Source: Streptomyces scopuliridis RB72
Lineage (GTDB): Bacteria; Actinomycetota; Actinomycetes; Streptomycetales; Streptomycetaceae
Direction of reading: 5' to 3'
Assembly (NCBI RefSeq): GCF_000718095.1
Contig: NZ_JOEI01000013.1
Span: 1 to 64,000 of the forward strand
Length of the DNA: 64,000 nt
The notes beneath the pieces were generated by a model. That model saw only the letters and a list, made by a program, of their open reading frames with translations, made no database searches and was not told the DNA's origin. Of the stretch, positions 5,983-15,357 are shown in pieces. The translations under genes were made by a program, and so were the position numbers. Every line of letters begins with the position of its first letter. Positions within the stretch are counted from its first letter, which is position 1.

Positions 5983-8889
5983 ATGACCGTTGAGATGGAG
6001 GAGCCTCGTGAGGGGCTTGGGGGCCGGCTCGTGGGACCCGTGCGGTCTGTGTGGGCCAAGCACGATCGGGACACTGAGGGGTGGCTACCGCTGTGGCGGC
6101 ATATGGCGGACAGTGCGGCGGTGGCCGGGCTGCTGTGGGACAACTGGCTGCCCGAGAACGTGCGGGCTCTGATCGCCAAGGCGTTGCCCGGCGGGGCGCG
6201 GGATGCCCGGCTGCTGTGCGTGTGGCTGGCCGCTGTGCACGACATCGGGAAGGCGACGCCGGCTTTCGCCTGTCAGGTCGACCAGCTCGCCGACCGTATG
6301 CGGGCGGAGGGCCTGGAGATGAAGACCCGGCGCCAGTTCGGGGAGGACCGCAGGATCGCTCCGCACGGTCTGGCCGGGCAGGTGTTGTTGGGGGAGTGGC
6401 TGGAGGAGCGACACGGCTGGACGGCAAGGCAGTCCGGGCAGTTCGCTGTCGTTCCGGGTGGCCACCACGGGGTGCCGCCGGAGCATGGTCAGCTCAACGA
6501 TGTGTACGACCGGCCGCATCTGCTGCGTACGCCGGGGCCGAGCGGGAAACTGTGGCGGCGGGTGCAGGAGGAGTTGCTCGATGCGTGCTCCGAGGAGTAC
6601 CGGGTGGGGGCGCGGCTCTGCGCGTGGCGGGCGGTCGTGTTGCCGCAGCCGATGCAGGTACTGCTCACGGCTGTGGTGATCGTCGCCGACTGGATCGCCA
6701 GTAACCCGGATCTGTTCCCGTATTTTCCGCAGGAGACGCGCGGTGGTGAGGAGCGGGTGGCGGCGGCCTGGCGTGGGCTGCGGCTGCCGTCGCCGTGGTG
6801 GGCCGAGGAGCCGGTCGGGGACGCGCAGGAGCTGTTCGCCTCGCGTTTCGATCTGCCGCCGGGGGCGAAGGTCAGGCCGGTGCAGGAAGCCGCGGTCCGG
6901 TTGGCGCGTGAGATGCCCGTACCCGGTCTCATGATCATCGAGGCGCCGATGGGGGAGGGGAAGACGGAGGCCGCGCTCGCTGTCGCCGAGATCTTCGCTG
7001 CCCGCTCGGGTGCGGGCGGGGTGTTCTTCGCGCTGCCCACCATGGCCACCGGCAACGCGATGTTTCCGCGTCTGCTGGACTGGCTGGACCGGTTACCGGC
7101 TCAGGAGGGCGCCAGGCGCTCGGTTCTGCTCGCGCACTCCAAGGCGGCTCTCAACGACGAGTTCGCTGATTTGCTGCGCGCCGGCCGGCAGACGATCGCC
7201 GCTGTCGACGTGGACGCCGAGGCGGAGCGGTGGCGGCCGTCGGACGAGAGGCGGTCTGCTCCGGCCGAGCTGATCGCCCATGCCTGGCTGCGCGGGCGGA
7301 AGAAGGCGATGTTGTCGTCGTTCGTGGCCGGCACCGTGGACCAGCTGCTGTTCGCCGGGCTGAAGAGCCGTCACCTGGCGCTGCGTCACCTCGCGGTCGC
7401 GGGCAAGGTCGTCGTGATCGACGAGGCGCACGCTTACGACACCTACATGAGCGTCTACCTGGACCGGGTCCTGTCGTGGCTGGGTGCCTACCGGGTGCCG
7501 GTGGTGGTGCTGTCCGCGACGCTTCCTGCGGCCCGGCGCCGGCAGCTCGCGCAGGCTTACGCCGGTGCGGGCGGCGACGCCGCCGGCTTCGACTCGGTGG
7601 ACCAGTCCGTCACGTATCCGCTGCTGACCACCGTGACGCCCGGTCAGGCCCCGGTTGTGGAAGGTCCCGGGGCGTCGTCCCGGGGCGGGGAGGTCCGTCT
7701 GGAACGGCTCGACGACGGCCAGATGGTCCTGGCGGACCGCCTGGCGGTCGAACTCGATGGCGGTGGCTGCGCCCTGGTCGTTCGTAATACCGTCCGGCGG
7801 GTCCTGGAGACGGCCCGCGTGCTGCGTGAACGCTTCGGTGACGAGGCCGTGACTGTCGCCCACTCGTGTTTCATCGACGTGGACCGCGCGGCGAAGGACG
7901 CGGACCTGCTCGAACGGTTCGGGCCGCCGGAAAAGGCGGATGGCCGGCGCCCGGTCGGGCCGCACATCGTGGTCGCCAGCCAGGTTGCCGAGCAGTCCCT
8001 TGATGTCGACTTCGACCTGCTTGTCACTGACCTGTGCCCGGTCGACCTGATGCTTCAGCGGATGGGGCGCCTGCACCGCCACTGGCGGGGCGAGGGCCAG
8101 GCGGAGCGCCCCGCGCGGCTGCGTACGGCACGCTGCCTGGTCACCGGCGTTGACTGGCGCGGGGAGGTGCCCGCTCCGGTCAGGGGATCGGTCGCTGTGT
8201 ACGGGGCATACGCGCTGCTGCGCTCCGCCGCTGTCCTGCTGCCGCACCTGGACGGCCCGAAGCGGCCCGTGCGGCTGCCCGACGACATCAGCCCCTTGGT
8301 CCAGGGCGCGTACGCGGACGCGCCGGTTGGCCCCGAGGAATGGTCCGGGGCGATGGCCGCGGCACGGGAGCGTCACGAGAGGCATCGCGCGGACCAGGCC
8401 GGACGGGCGGAGGTGTTCCGTCTCGACGCGGTGGGCCGGCCCGGTCGGCCGCTTATCGGCTGGATCGCGGCGGGCGCGGGCGACGCGGACGACACCCGGG
8501 CCGGACGGGCACAGGTCCGCGACAGCAAGGAGAGCCTGGAGGTGGTCGTCGTGCAGCGGCGCGCCGACGGGTCGCTGGCCACTGTGCCCTGGCTCGGCGG
8601 GGGCCGGGGCGGGCTGGAGCTGCCCCAGGACCGGCCTCCGGCGCCGGCTGCGGCGCGGGCCGCGGCCGGCTGCGGGCTGAGGCTGCCCATCCAGTTCTCG
8701 CACGCGGAGGTCATGGACCGTGCTATCGCCGAACTTGAGGAACTCTACGTACCGGCTTGGCAGGTGAAGGACAGCCATTGGCTGGCCGGCCAGCTCATTC
8801 TGGCGCTCGACGCCGACTGTCAGACCCGGCTGGCAGGCTTCTCACTCCGCTACAGCGAGACCGACGGCCTTGAGGTGACTGGTGACTGA
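5983..8889 (+). CDS. cas3: Type I-E CRISPR nuclease-helicase Cas3
   Basis: Cas3 is recruited by Cascade to R-loops and degrades target DNA. The 968-residue protein has the N-terminal HD nuclease (HDIGKATPAF, HD at residues 86-87; later PHGLAGQVLL and GGHHGVPPEH supply the other metal-binding His residues). The SF2 helicase follows, with Walker A APMGEGKTEAAL near 321-332, DEAH-box VIDEAHAYD near 480, SAT motif VLSATLP, and VASQVAEQSLDVDFD plus QRMGRLHRH as motifs V and VI. All catalytic motifs look intact. The ATG at 5983 is preferred; an in-frame upstream start at 5917 would add 22 residues with no family match. Leucine 371 is a TTA codon (7093-7095), which suggests dependence on the bldA tRNA. 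The gene overlaps cse1 by 8 bp and heads the operon. Confidence 0.97.
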   Translation: MTVEMEEPREGLGGRLVGPVRSVWAKHDRDTEGWLPLWRHMADSAAVAGLLWDNWLPENVRALIAKALPGGARDARLLCVWLAAVHDIGKATPAFACQVDQLADRMRAEGLEMKTRRQFGEDRRIAPHGLAGQVLLGEWLEERHGWTARQSGQFAVVPGGHHGVPPEHGQLNDVYDRPHLLRTPGPSGKLWRRVQEELLDACSEEYRVGARLCAWRAVVLPQPMQVLLTAVVIVADWIASNPDLFPYFPQETRGGEERVAAAWRGLRLPSPWWAEEPVGDAQELFASRFDLPPGAKVRPVQEAAVRLAREMPVPGLMIIEAPMGEGKTEAALAVAEIFAARSGAGGVFFALPTMATGNAMFPRLLDWLDRLPAQEGARRSVLLAHSKAALNDEFADLLRAGRQTIAAVDVDAEAERWRPSDERRSAPAELIAHAWLRGRKKAMLSSFVAGTVDQLLFAGLKSRHLALRHLAVAGKVVVIDEAHAYDTYMSVYLDRVLSWLGAYRVPVVVLSATLPAARRRQLAQAYAGAGGDAAGFDSVDQSVTYPLLTTVTPGQAPVVEGPGASSRGGEVRLERLDDGQMVLADRLAVELDGGGCALVVRNTVRRVLETARVLRERFGDEAVTVAHSCFIDVDRAAKDADLLERFGPPEKADGRRPVGPHIVVASQVAEQSLDVDFDLLVTDLCPVDLMLQRMGRLHRHWRGEGQAERPARLRTARCLVTGVDWRGEVPAPVRGSVAVYGAYALLRSAAVLLPHLDGPKRPVRLPDDISPLVQGAYADAPVGPEEWSGAMAAARERHERHRADQAGRAEVFRLDAVGRPGRPLIGWIAAGAGDADDTRAGRAQVRDSKESLEVVVVQRRADGSLATVPWLGGGRGGLELPQDRPPAPAAARAAAGCGLRLPIQFSHAEVMDRAIAELEELYVPAWQVKDSHWLAGQLILALDADCQTRLAGFSLRYSETDGLEVTGD

Positions 8890-10546
8890 CTCCGGCGAAC
8901 GATCCACGGGGGGCGACACGTTGTCGTTCGACCTGACGTCCCGCCCGTGGATCCCCGTGCTGTGGAGGGACGGAACCCAGGGCGAGCTGTCGCTTCGTGA
9001 CGTCTTCGCGCGGGCAGGCGAGGTGCGCCGTGTCGTGGGAGACCTGCCCACACAGGAGTTCGCCCTCACCCGTCTGCTTCTCGCGTTGGCTCACGACGCG
9101 CTGGAGGGCCCGAGCGACACCGAGCACTGGGCGCGGCTGTGGGCCGACCAGGACTGCTTCGGGCCGCTGGCGGGCTATCTCGACGAGCACCGTGAACGGT
9201 TCGACCTGCTGCACCCGCACACGCCGTTCTTCCAGGTGGCGTCGTTACGTACCGCGCGCGACGAGGTCTTCTCCCTCAACCGGATCGTGGCCGACGTGCC
9301 CAACGGTGAGCCGTTCTTCAGCTCCCGGATGCCGGCCGTCGGCAGCCTCGGCTTCGCCGAGGCGGCCCGCTGGGTCGTGCACGCGCATGCCTACGACACC
9401 TCCGGCATCAAAACCGGGATCGACGGCGACGAGCGGGTCAAGGGCGGCAGGGTGTATCCGCTCGGGGTCGGCTGGGCCGGCACTCTTGGCGGTGTCTTCG
9501 CCGAGGGCGAGACGCTGCGCCAGACTCTGCTGCTCAACCTGGTCGCCGCCGACACCAGCGGTGCGCGGTTCTGCGACGACGACCGTCCGGCCTGGCGGCA
9601 TGAGCCGTGCGGACCCGGCCCGGCGGGCCGGCAGCGGCCGTCGGGCGTGCGTGACCTGTACACCTGGCAGAGCCGCCGGCTGCGCCTGCACTTCGACGCG
9701 GACGGTGTGCACGGCGTCGTTCTCGGCTACGGCGATCCGCTGGCTCCGCACAACATGCACACCGACGAGCCGATGACCGCGTGGCGCAGGAGCCGCGCCC
9801 AGGAGAAGAAACGCGGCGAGCCGCTCGTCTACCTGCCGCGTGAGCATGATCCGGCGCGCTCGGCCTGGCGCGGACTTGAAGCCCTCGTCGTAGGACGGGC
9901 CGAGGCGGGACAGGGCGCCGAAGCCGCCAAGGCACTGCGGCCGGGCATCCTCGAATGGATTGCCAGGCTGGTGACGGAAGGCGAGCTGCCGCGCGGTTTC
10001 CTCATCCGGGCGCGCGTCATCGGCGCGGTCTACGGCACCCAGCAGTCCGTGATCGACGACGTGGTCGACGATCGCCTTGCCATGGGTGTGGTCCTGCTGC
10101 ACCAGCATGACCGCGCGTATGCCCGGCAGGCCATCGATGCGGTGTCCGATGCGGAGAGCGCGGTCACCGCCCTCGGTGATCTCGCCACGGATCTCGCCCG
10201 CGCGGCGGGCAGCGAGACCGAAGGGCGTCGCTCGGCCGCCCGTGACCTGGGCTTCGCCACCCTGGACGGCCCCTACCGCACCTGGCTGCGGGACCTGACC
10301 GCGGCCGAGGACCCCGGAGCGCACCGCACCCACTGGCAGCAGGATGCGTACCGGCATGTGCGGCGGCTCGGTGACCGGCTCATGAGCGAGGCGGGCGACG
10401 CCGCGTGGGAGGGCCGGGTGGTGGCCACGAAGAAGGGATCCGAGTGGCTCAACTCGGCCCTCGCCGACACAAGGTTCCGCTTCCGCCTCGGCAAGGCCCT
10501 CAGCGATCCGTTCCCCTCCGACTCCTCTCCGAAGGTGCCCGCATGA
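8882..10546 (+). CDS. cse1: Cascade large subunit Cse1 (CasA/Cas8e)
   Basis: Cse1 recognises the PAM and recruits Cas3 in the type I-E effector. The 554-residue protein opens with the family pattern SFDLTSRPWIPVL and continues through LLHPHTPFFQV and LLLNLVAADTSGARFCDDD, ending in the C-terminal helical bundle (from about residue 400) that contacts Cse2. The GTG start at 8882 overlaps the cas3 stop by 8 bp. A second rare TTA leucine codon occurs at residue 122 (9245-9247). The length is normal for the family, and the gene overlaps cse2 by ATGA. Assignment is from motifs and operon position. Confidence 0.95.
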   Translation: MTDSGERSTGGDTLSFDLTSRPWIPVLWRDGTQGELSLRDVFARAGEVRRVVGDLPTQEFALTRLLLALAHDALEGPSDTEHWARLWADQDCFGPLAGYLDEHRERFDLLHPHTPFFQVASLRTARDEVFSLNRIVADVPNGEPFFSSRMPAVGSLGFAEAARWVVHAHAYDTSGIKTGIDGDERVKGGRVYPLGVGWAGTLGGVFAEGETLRQTLLLNLVAADTSGARFCDDDRPAWRHEPCGPGPAGRQRPSGVRDLYTWQSRRLRLHFDADGVHGVVLGYGDPLAPHNMHTDEPMTAWRRSRAQEKKRGEPLVYLPREHDPARSAWRGLEALVVGRAEAGQGAEAAKALRPGILEWIARLVTEGELPRGFLIRARVIGAVYGTQQSVIDDVVDDRLAMGVVLLHQHDRAYARQAIDAVSDAESAVTALGDLATDLARAAGSETEGRRSAARDLGFATLDGPYRTWLRDLTAAEDPGAHRTHWQQDAYRHVRRLGDRLMSEAGDAAWEGRVVATKKGSEWLNSALADTRFRFRLGKALSDPFPSDSSPKVPA

Positions 10547-11229
10547 CCACCGTCACCGTGCCCACCAGCACCCAGCGCGTCGGACAGCTCACCGGCGAGA
10601 TCATCCACCCGCTGCAACGGGACTACCTGGTCGACCAGTCCTACGCGGTGGCGGCGCTGGCCCGGCTGCGCCGCGGAGCGGGCAAGGAGTTCTCCCAGGT
10701 GCCGGACCTGTGGGGGCTGATTGACACCGGAGCTCTCCACGACCAGCCGAAGGACGGCGGGCGGCCGCTGAGCGAGGACGAACTGACCCGCGCCGAGGAC
10801 GCCGTGCACGTGGTGCTGACGCTGTGGGCGCTGCACCAGCAGTCACGCGGCACGGCCATGCACCGGCCCGATCGCCGGTACGCACCTGGGGGACTCGGCG
10901 CCGCCGTGCGCCGGCTGATGCCGCCCGGCGAGATTACGGAGCCTGTTCGCAAGCGTTTGGTGCGTGCCGGCACCGCACCCGACCTGCCTGCTCTGGCCCA
11001 GCGTCTGCGGGACATCGTCGTGCTGCTGCGGGGCGCCGACATCCCCCTCGACTATGCCCTCCTGGCCGAGCAGCTCTACCGCTGGCAGGAGCCCGTCGGC
11101 CGCGACGGCGTACGCCGTGCCTGGGGACGGTCGTTCCACTCCTACCGCGCGCCCCAGGACAACGGCGCCGATGCCCCGGCCTCATCCGACGACGACACCA
11201 CCGACCTCACGGACAAGGACGCCTCGTGA
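10543..11229 (+). CDS. cse2: Cascade small subunit Cse2 (CasB/Cas11)
   Basis: Cse2 forms the inner belly of Cascade and stabilises the R-loop. The 228-residue, mostly helical protein contains ALARLRRGAGKEF near the N-terminus and the family signature PLDYALLAEQLYRWQEP near residues 166-182, followed by RAWGRSFHSY and an acidic disordered tail. The chosen ATG at 10543 makes an ATGA overlap with cse1; a longer open frame reaches upstream into cse1 but has no homology there. It overlaps cas7 by GTGA, so translation is coupled throughout this stretch. Confidence 0.94.
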   Translation: MTTVTVPTSTQRVGQLTGEIIHPLQRDYLVDQSYAVAALARLRRGAGKEFSQVPDLWGLIDTGALHDQPKDGGRPLSEDELTRAEDAVHVVLTLWALHQQSRGTAMHRPDRRYAPGGLGAAVRRLMPPGEITEPVRKRLVRAGTAPDLPALAQRLRDIVVLLRGADIPLDYALLAEQLYRWQEPVGRDGVRRAWGRSFHSYRAPQDNGADAPASSDDDTTDLTDKDAS

Positions 11230-12419
11230 ACCGCATCTTCCTCGACGTGCACGCGCTTCAGACCGTGCCGCCCAGCAATCTCAACCGGGACGACACGGGT
11301 GCCCCGAAGTCCGCCGTGTACGGAGGTGTGCCCCGCGCCCGCGTGTCCAGCCAGGCATGGAAGCGAGCCACCCGTACCTACTTCAGCGACGAGAACCTCC
11401 TCGACCCGAACGAGCTGGGCGTACGGACAAAGAAGGTCGCCGAAGTCCTCGCCGCCCGCATCACTGCCATGGACCCCGCATTGAACGGGGCCGAAGCCCT
11501 CCGGCTCGCGGCCGAAGTGATCCACGGAGCCACCGGCTCCAAGATCGAGGTGCCCAAGCGGAAAGCCGACGCCGCCAAGGACGGCGCGGACGAGCCGGCA
11601 CCGGAGTCCAAGTACCTGATGTTCCTCAGCGCCCGGCAGCTCGACGGTCTCGCCGCGCTGGCCATCGAGGGCGCCGACGACATCAAGGTCTACCTGAAGG
11701 ACAAGGACAACAAGGCGCGCGCCCGGGAGGTCGCCGACACCCGGCACTCCGTCGACATCGCGCTGTTCGGCCGCATGGTCGCCGACTCCGCCGACTTCAA
11801 CGTCGACGCTGCTGTTCAGGTCGCCCATGCCATCAGCGTGCACCGTGTCGACAACGAGTCCGACTACTACACCGCCGTGGACGACGAGAACACCGACGCG
11901 GAGTCGGGAGCCGGAATGATCGGCACCGTCGACTTCAACTCAGCCACCCTCTACCGCTACGCGGCACTCGGCGTCCACCAGCTCGCCAAGAATCTGGGAG
12001 AGGGACTGCGCGAGGAAGAACCGCGCACGGCGCCGGTGCGGCGCGCGGTCGAGGCATTCGTACGGAGCTTCCTCGAATCCCTGCCGACCGGCAAGATCAA
12101 CACGTTCGGGCATCACACCCTCCCCGACGCCGTGGTGGTGAAACTGCGCACCACGCGGCCCATCAGCTTCGTCGCCGCGTTCGAGGACCCCGTCACCGGT
12201 GAGAGCGGTCACCTGCGCGAGGCCGTGGCCCGACTTGCCGAGTACATCCCGGACGTGGAGCGTGCGTACGGCGACGAGGAGTCCACCCTCTCCTGGGTAC
12301 TGCGGGTTGGACCGAACACCGAGAAGCTCTCCGGCCTCGGCACCGAGACGCAGCGCCTGAGCGACCTGGTCCAGTCGGTCGGCCAGGCCGTCGCGGAGCG
12401 TCTGGACAAGCCCGCATGA
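11226..12419 (+). CDS. cas7e: Cascade backbone subunit Cas7 (Cse4/CasC)
   Basis: Cas7 polymerises along the crRNA to form the Cascade backbone. Family motifs are clear: the opening FLDVHALQTVPPSNLNRDD, then GGVPRARVSSQAWKRATR near residues 36-53, and the conserved MIGTVDFNSATLYRYA block that completes the RRM-like palm. A lysine- and acid-rich insertion (KRKADAAKDGADEPAPESK) lies around residue 115-133. Total length is 397 residues, slightly longer than E. coli CasC. GTG start at 11226 overlaps cse2 by GTGA; the stop overlaps cas5e by ATGA. Confidence 0.96.
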   Translation: MNRIFLDVHALQTVPPSNLNRDDTGAPKSAVYGGVPRARVSSQAWKRATRTYFSDENLLDPNELGVRTKKVAEVLAARITAMDPALNGAEALRLAAEVIHGATGSKIEVPKRKADAAKDGADEPAPESKYLMFLSARQLDGLAALAIEGADDIKVYLKDKDNKARAREVADTRHSVDIALFGRMVADSADFNVDAAVQVAHAISVHRVDNESDYYTAVDDENTDAESGAGMIGTVDFNSATLYRYAALGVHQLAKNLGEGLREEEPRTAPVRRAVEAFVRSFLESLPTGKINTFGHHTLPDAVVVKLRTTRPISFVAAFEDPVTGESGHLREAVARLAEYIPDVERAYGDEESTLSWVLRVGPNTEKLSGLGTETQRLSDLVQSVGQAVAERLDKPA

Positions 12420-13159
12420 GCGTGCTGCTGCTCCGGCTGGCCGGCCCCCTGCAGGCCTGGGGGGCATCGGCCCGCTTCGTCCGCCGCACCACCGAGTCTG
12501 CCCCCACCAAGAGCGGCGTCATCGGCATGCTCGCCGCCGCCCTGGGCCTCGACCGCGGTGACGACACCGGCCTGGCCCGGCTGGCCGCCCTGCGCTTCGG
12601 CGTCCGTATCGACCAGCCAGGCACGCGCCTAAGGGACTTCCAGACCGCCCACCATGCCGACACCGGCAAATCCATGCCGCTGTCCGAACGCTTCTACCTC
12701 GCCGACGCCGTCTTCGTCGCCGCCGTAGAAGGAGACCTCACTCTCCTGAACGAACTGCACGAAGCCCTGCGCACCCCGGCCCACCCGCTCTTCCTCGGCC
12801 GCCGCTCCTGCCCGCCGGCCCTCCCGCTGGAGCTCGGCATCCGCGACGCCTGCCTTCAGCAGACGCTGCGCGACGAGCCCTGGCAGGCCGCCCCCTGGTA
12901 CCAGAAGCTCCGCCGCACCGATCCCACCGTGCCCTTGGTCGTCCTGAGGGAAGCCGCCCCCGACGAGCAGCACGGGGACGAGCAGCGTGACCAGCCCCTC
13001 AGCTTCGCCGCCGAGCACCGGCGGCACGCGCTGCGCTCCGTGGTCAGCACCAGCGTGGACGTATCGAACCCGCGCGCCGTGGCGGCCCGTGTGCCGGCCA
13101 CAGCCCGCCCGGTACGACGACACGAACCGTTCGACGCCCTGGAGGAAGAAAACCCCTGA
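12416..13159 (+). CDS. cas5e: Cascade subunit Cas5e (CasD)
   Basis: Cas5e caps the 5' handle of the crRNA and touches Cas7 and Cse1. The 247-residue protein begins LLLRLAGPLQAWGASARF, the conserved Cas5 N-terminal strand and loop, followed by TESAPTKSGVIGMLAAALGL. Later come FQTAHHADTGKSMPLSERFYLADAVF and HPLFLGRRSCPPALPL, both characteristic of type I-E Cas5. The tail has no obvious motif. Start ATG overlaps cas7 as ATGA, and the stop shares one base with the next ATG. Confidence 0.95.
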   Translation: MSVLLLRLAGPLQAWGASARFVRRTTESAPTKSGVIGMLAAALGLDRGDDTGLARLAALRFGVRIDQPGTRLRDFQTAHHADTGKSMPLSERFYLADAVFVAAVEGDLTLLNELHEALRTPAHPLFLGRRSCPPALPLELGIRDACLQQTLRDEPWQAAPWYQKLRRTDPTVPLVVLREAAPDEQHGDEQRDQPLSFAAEHRRHALRSVVSTSVDVSNPRAVAARVPATARPVRRHEPFDALEEENP

Positions 13160-13944
13160 TGTATCTGACCCGCTTCCGCGTGAACACCGCGCGCCCCGGA
13201 GCCCGTCGCCTGCTCTCCTCACCCCAGTCGCTGCACGCGGCCGTCATGGCGTCGTTTCCCGCCCTGCTTCCGACCAGCACGAACACCGGCGGCCCCCGGG
13301 TGCTGTGGCGTCTCGACCACAACGCCAAGGCCGAGGTCTTCCTCTACATCGTGAGCCCCGGCACACCGGACCTGACCCACCTCGTCGAACAGGCCGGCTG
13401 GCCTGCCGCAGCCGCCAGTCCGGACACTCCTGGCTGGCAGAGCCGCCCGTACGCCCCCTTCCTCGACCGCCTCACCACCGGCGGCCTCTGGGAGTTCCGG
13501 CTCACCGCCAACCCCGTCCACCACATCCGGCGCAAGGACGGCGAACCGACCAAACGCACGGCACACCTCACGCCCGTCCACCAGAAGGGCTGGCTCCTCG
13601 ATCCCGTCCGTCAGCAACGCGCCGGATTCCGCGTCGTCGAGAAGCCGCAGGACAAGCGGCTGCTGCCCGGCGGCACCACCGACAAGAAGTACGAACACCA
13701 CGGAGACCGGTACGAACTGACCGTCCGCGACGAGCGAGCCCTGTCCTTCGCCAAATCCCGCGAAGACAGGTCACCAGCTCACCGGGTGAAAGTCGTGACG
13801 GTCACTTTCGACGGACGCCTCGAAGTCACCGACGCCGACGCACTGCGCCGCACGCTCGCCCAGGGGCTGGGCCGTGCCAAGGCGTACGGCTGCGGACTGA
13901 TGACTCTTGCCCCGGTCCCGAGCCCCCCGAAGCCGGAGGGGTGA
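13159..13944 (+). CDS. cas6e: CRISPR RNA endonuclease Cas6e (CasE)
   Basis: Cas6e cuts the pre-crRNA at the base of each repeat hairpin and stays bound to the 3' end. The 261-residue protein begins MYLTRFRVN, and His29-like catalysis is probably served by the His in QSLHAAVMASFP. The C-terminal glycine-rich loop LAQGLGRAKAYGCGLMTL near residues 233-250 is diagnostic. It overlaps cas5e by one base (TGATG). The repeats of both arrays fold into the CCCCGC/GCGGGG stem this enzyme recognises, differing only in one loop base. Confidence 0.95.
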   Translation: MYLTRFRVNTARPGARRLLSSPQSLHAAVMASFPALLPTSTNTGGPRVLWRLDHNAKAEVFLYIVSPGTPDLTHLVEQAGWPAAAASPDTPGWQSRPYAPFLDRLTTGGLWEFRLTANPVHHIRRKDGEPTKRTAHLTPVHQKGWLLDPVRQQRAGFRVVEKPQDKRLLPGGTTDKKYEHHGDRYELTVRDERALSFAKSREDRSPAHRVKVVTVTFDGRLEVTDADALRRTLAQGLGRAKAYGCGLMTLAPVPSPPKPEG

Positions 13945-13948
13945 GCCG

Positions 13949-14917
13949 GTGACGACAGTCGGGAAGCGCCCCGCGCTCACCCCCCGCCACCTGACCCGCA
14001 CCGGTGAACGCGTCTCCTTCATCTACCTGGAACGCTGCACCATCCACCGGGACTCCAACGCGATCACCGCCGAGGACGCCGACGGCACCACCCACATCCC
14101 ATCCGCCACCATCGGCACCCTCCTCCTGGGCCCCGGTACCCGCATCACCCACCAGGCAATGAGCCTCCTCGGCGAAACCGGCGCCTGCGTCGCCTGGGTG
14201 GGGGAGCATGGCGTGCGCTACTACGCCGGCGGCCGGGCGCTGAGCCGCTCGGCCGCGCTCGTCGAGGCCCAGGCCACTCGATGGGCCAACATGCGCAGCC
14301 GACTCGCCGTCGCCCGTGCCATGTACCGGCTGCGCTTCCCCGACGAAGACCCGGACGGACTCACCCGTCATCAACTCCTCGGCCGAGAAGGCGACCGTGT
14401 CAAAGACTGCTACCGCGCCCAGGCCGCTCGGACCGGCGTCCCCTGGCGCGGCAGGAAATACACCCCGGGAGACTTCTCCAGCGGCGACGCCGTCAACCAG
14501 GGCATCACCGCCGCCGCCCAATGCATGTACGGCATCGCCCACGCTGTGGTCGCCTCTCTCGGATGCAGCCCCGGCCTTGGCTTCGTCCACTCCGGCCACG
14601 AGCTCTCCTTCGTCCTGGACATCGCCGACCTCTACAAAACCGAGATCGGCATCCCCCTCGCCTTCGATATCGCAGCCGAATCAGAACAAGACGTCGGCCC
14701 CCGCACCCGCCGAGGCCTTCGCGACCACATCAACGAAACCGGACTGCTGAACCGCTGCGTCAACGACATCAAGCACCTCTTGCTGCCGAACGGCGCGGGC
14801 ACGGGGGACACGCATGACGCAGGCGAAGAAGACCGCGTCACGCTTCAGAGCGACGGCGGCCACGAAGTAGCCGCAGGACGCAACTACGGAGACGCCGACG
14901 AGGCGGTCATCTGGTGA
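13949..14917 (+). CDS. cas1: CRISPR adaptation integrase Cas1
   Basis: Cas1 with Cas2 integrates new spacers at the leader end. The 322-residue protein has the N-terminal beta domain with TIGTLLLGPGTRITHQAM and ETGACVAWVGEHGVRYY, then the helical catalytic domain with YTPGDFSSGDAVNQGITAA, GFVHSGHELSFVLDIADLYK (metal-binding His and Asp) and FDIAAE. The GTG at 13949 is preferred because GGAGGGG lies 8 bp before it, overlapping the end of cas6e; an upstream in-frame start at 13907 would run into cas6e. An acidic C-terminal tail of about 45 residues is longer than in E. coli. It overlaps cas2 by GTGA. Confidence 0.95.
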   Translation: MTTVGKRPALTPRHLTRTGERVSFIYLERCTIHRDSNAITAEDADGTTHIPSATIGTLLLGPGTRITHQAMSLLGETGACVAWVGEHGVRYYAGGRALSRSAALVEAQATRWANMRSRLAVARAMYRLRFPDEDPDGLTRHQLLGREGDRVKDCYRAQAARTGVPWRGRKYTPGDFSSGDAVNQGITAAAQCMYGIAHAVVASLGCSPGLGFVHSGHELSFVLDIADLYKTEIGIPLAFDIAAESEQDVGPRTRRGLRDHINETGLLNRCVNDIKHLLLPNGAGTGDTHDAGEEDRVTLQSDGGHEVAAGRNYGDADEAVIW

Positions 14918-15264
14918 CCGTGATCGTCCTCACCAACTGTCCCGCCGGCCTACGGGGGTTCCTCACCCGCTGGCTCCTGGAAATCTCCGCCGGTGTTTTC
15001 ATCGGCAACCCCTCAGCAAGAATCCGCGACATCCTCTGGGAGGAGGTCGAGCAGTACGCAGGCCAAGGCCGCGCCCTACTTGCCCATACCACCAACAACG
15101 AACAGGGCTTCACCTTCCGTACCCACGATCACGCCTGGCATCCCGCCGACCATGAAGGCATCACCTTGATCCGACGCCCGGACACCAACACCCGCCCGGT
15201 AACCGCCGAACCGCAATCCGGCTGGAGCAAAGCAGCCAAACGCCGCCGATTCGGAAGAGGCTGA
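14914..15264 (+). CDS. cas2e: CRISPR adaptation protein Cas2e
   Basis: Cas2 dimerises and bridges two Cas1 dimers in the integration complex. The 116-residue protein begins MTVIVLTNCPAGLRGFLTRWL and includes EISAGVFIGNPSARIRDILWEEV, the type I-E Cas2 signature, followed by GFTFRTHDHAWHPADHEGITLI. About 25 extra residues at the C-terminus are basic (SKAAKRRRFGRG). It is the last gene of the operon, 93 bp before array 2, and the stretch between is the array leader. Confidence 0.95.
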   Translation: MTVIVLTNCPAGLRGFLTRWLLEISAGVFIGNPSARIRDILWEEVEQYAGQGRALLAHTTNNEQGFTFRTHDHAWHPADHEGITLIRRPDTNTRPVTAEPQSGWSKAAKRRRFGRG

Positions 15265-15357
15265 CCCGATCCGACGTCACTTTTGAGGGAAATGTCGAAT
15301 TCGATGAAAGTGCTTCAGAACCGGTTTCCTCTGCGCTAAAACCCCAGGTCACGGAGT
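15265..15357 (+). promoter_or_regulatory. Leader of CRISPR array 2
   Basis: This 93-bp spacer between cas2 and the first repeat is AT-richer than its surroundings. It ends in AGGTCACGGAGT directly before the repeat and has GAATTCGATGAAAGTGC starting 61 bp out, both matching the array 1 leader in order and distance. New spacers should enter here. Array transcription may start here or continue from the cas operon, since no terminator is seen. Confidence 0.85.
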
